Positions 13,108-13,875 of a stretch of 13,875 bases of DNA are shown in pieces. Location of the stretch: the NCBI GenBank assembly GCA_028717105.1, contig JAQUOM010000034.1:1-13875 (forward strand). Direction: 5' to 3'. Made by a program: the position numbers and the translations under genes. The notes under the pieces were generated by a model that worked only from the letters and a program-made list of their open reading frames with translations, had not been told where the DNA came from and ran no database searches. Origin of the DNA: Candidatus Omnitrophota bacterium (GTDB lineage Bacteria > Omnitrophota > Gorgyraeia > Velamenicoccales > Velamenicoccaceae). The stretch's first letter is position 1, and each line of letters begins with the position of its first letter.

Positions 13108-13410
13108 TTAACGGATTTCCACGTCCACACCGGCGGGGAGATTTAATTTCCTCAACGCATCGATCGTCTTGGCTGTCGGCTCATGCAACTCCAGGAGCCT
13201 CTTGTGGGTCGCCAGGATAAACTGTTCCCGGGACTTTTTGTCAATGACGGCCGAACGATTGACGGTATAGATCTCCTTCTTGGTCGGCAAGGGAATAGGG
13301 CCGGCAACTTTCGCCCCGCTCCTTTTGGCCGTCTCGACAATTTCTTTCGTCGATTGATCCAAGAGGCGGTGATCGTACGCTTTAAGTCGTATTCGGATTT
13401 TCTGTGACAT
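13108..13410 (-). CDS. rpsJ: 30S ribosomal protein S10 (NusE)
   Basis: S10 is part of the 30S head and also acts with NusB and NusG in transcription antitermination. The 100-residue protein is canonical: MSQKIRIRLKAYDHRLLDQS (1-20), TKEIVETAKRSGAKVAGPIP (21-40), LPTKKEIYTVNRSAVIDKKS (41-60) and REQFILATHKRLLELHEPTA (61-80), ending LPAGVDVEIR. The length is close to the norm of 102. The ATG at 13410 has only a weak AGG upstream. A candidate promoter at 13423-13450 would give a leader of only a few bases. The gene begins the S10 cluster and follows tuf after 131 bp. Confidence 0.97.
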   Translation of the reverse strand: MSQKIRIRLKAYDHRLLDQSTKEIVETAKRSGAKVAGPIPLPTKKEIYTVNRSAVIDKKSREQFILATHKRLLELHEPTAKTIDALRKLNLPAGVDVEIR

Positions 13411-13422
13411 TTGATTTTGCCT

Positions 13423-13450
13423 ATTTTAGGTTATTACACTCCAAAGTCAA
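13423..13450 (-). promoter_or_regulatory. Candidate sigma-70-type promoter for rpsJ
   Basis: On the minus strand TTGACT (13445-13450) is followed after 16 bases by TAAAAT (13423-13428), each one base from consensus. Transcription would start near 13416, about 6 bases before the rpsJ ATG, giving an almost leaderless message. The -35 box abuts the end of the palindromic element at 13450-13531. This is inference from sequence only. Confidence 0.35.
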
Positions 13451-13531
13451 CTCCGCAGCCTGCGAAGCCCCCGTCGTTTTGCTTCGATTTGCGAAGCAAA
13501 ACGAAACAGCGAGGGCAAGCGTCAGACAAGG
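13450..13531. repeat. Palindromic intergenic element, copy B (tuf-rpsJ)
   Basis: The core is a perfect 13-bp inverted repeat with a 5-nt loop: TCGTTTTGCTTCG (13474-13486) and CGAAGCAAAACGA (13492-13504). The flanks ACTCCGCAGCCTGC (13450-13463) and AGACAAGG (13524-13531) correspond to those of copy A at 9735-9810; the first is identical over 14 bases. The arms are also similar (TTCGTTTTGCTTCG compared with TTCATTTTGTTCA on the minus strand). No T run follows the stem on either strand, so it is not a standard terminator. Confidence 0.65.
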
Positions 13532-13541
13532 AGCCTCCCTC

Positions 13542-13875
13542 TTACTCGATGATCTCGGAAACGACACCCGCGCCGACGGTATGGCCGCCTTCACGGATAG
13601 CGAAACGCAGTTCTTTTTCCATCGCGATAGGCATGATCAATTCCGCTTCAACCGTGATGTTGTCTCCCGGCATGATCATTTCGGTGCCTGCGGGCAGATT
13701 AATCGTTCCTGTCACGTCCGTCGTACGGAAATAAAACTGCGGACGGTAACCGGTAAAGAACGGGGTATGACGCCCGCCTTCTTCTTTGGTCAGAATGTAA
13801 ACCTGCGCCTTAAACTTCTTGTGAGGCGTAATGGAACCCGGGGCTGCCAGGACCATACCGCGCTCAAGCGAATCC
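13542..13875 (-). CDS. tuf: Elongation factor Tu, C-terminal part (cut by window edge)
   Basis: EF-Tu delivers aminoacyl-tRNA to the ribosome as a GTP complex. The window holds the last 111 codons, starting DSLERGMVLAAPGSITPH at the edge. This covers the end of domain 2 and most of domain 3, with KEEGGRHTPFFTGYRPQFYF and RTTDVTGTINLPAGTEMIMP, then the conserved end RFAIREGGHTVGAGVVSEII followed by E. The GTPase domain lies outside. A TAA stop is at 13542-13544. A tuf gene immediately upstream of rpsJ is the usual link between the str and S10 operons. A second tuf copy elsewhere cannot be excluded. Confidence 0.97.
   Translation of the reverse strand, partial: DSLERGMVLAAPGSITPHKKFKAQVYILTKEEGGRHTPFFTGYRPQFYFRTTDVTGTINLPAGTEMIMPGDNITVEAELIMPIAMEKELRFAIREGGHTVGAGVVSEIIE

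Noticed and set aside
12013..13146. A 377-codon open frame on the plus strand
   Set aside because: It runs antisense across rplD, rplC and into rpsJ, all of which are unmistakable. Its protein has no recognisable family features, and its length reflects codon bias of the genes opposite.
13474..13504. An intrinsic terminator for tuf
   Set aside because: The stem is strong, but no T run follows on the minus strand (next bases CGGGGGC), nor on the plus strand.
1..13875. A novel accessory or defence system hidden in the window
   Set aside because: Every gene on the minus strand is a standard translation, secretion or housekeeping gene, junctions are tight, and no unexplained coding region of credible quality remains on either strand.

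Overview
The window is a compact bacterial ribosomal-protein superoperon, transcribed entirely from the minus strand. It is equivalent to the joined S10, spc and alpha operons of other bacteria. Read in transcription order (high to low coordinates) it holds: the 3' end of tuf; rpsJ, rplC, rplD, rplW, rplB, rpsS, rplV, rpsC, rplP, rpmC, rpsQ; rplN, rplX, rplE, rpsN, rpsH, rplF, rplR, rpsE, rplO, secY; adk, map, infA, rpmJ, rpsM; and the first 30 codons of rpsK. All 26 internal genes are intact. I saw no mobile gene, CRISPR array, tRNA or rRNA.

The genes build one machine and its accessories. Twenty-two genes (rpsK partial) encode proteins of the 30S and 50S subunits. The others encode EF-Tu (elongation), IF-1 (initiation), SecY (export of the product), methionine aminopeptidase (N-terminal maturation) and adenylate kinase (nucleotide balance). 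Tight junctions suggest translational coupling: TAATG at rplB/rpsS and rplO/secY, ATGA at rpsQ/rplN and adk/map, an 8-nt overlap at rplD/rplW and a 14-nt overlap at rpsE/rplO.

The organism is a bacterium of moderate GC content. Lineage clues are a zinc-type S14 (four cysteines), an adenylate kinase with a four-cysteine LID, a secY-adk-map-infA-rpmJ order, and no rpmD (L30) between rpsE and rplO. Loss of L30 is known in several lineages, including Chlamydiae and candidate-phyla groups. An uncultivated lineage near the PVC or Omnitrophota groups would fit, but this is a weak inference. Shine-Dalgarno use is mixed: strong sites precede rpsH, rpsC, rplP, rpsE, rpmJ and rpsK, while rplE, rplR, rplX and rplW have none that is convincing.

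The genes themselves are ordinary. The unusual content is in the short spacers, which carry many palindromes: (i) a 93-bp inverted-repeat unit and further hairpins in the 211-bp rpsM-rpsK spacer; (ii) a pair of similar palindromes plus a Shine-Dalgarno-masking hairpin in the map-infA spacer; (iii) a related hairpin element in the tuf-rpsJ and rplV-rpsC spacers, with a degenerate relative in rpsS-rplV; (iv) a CACAGATTAAA motif directly before the starts of rplE and rplR. I see no clear evidence of a new multi-gene system. The intergenic repeats are the best leads.
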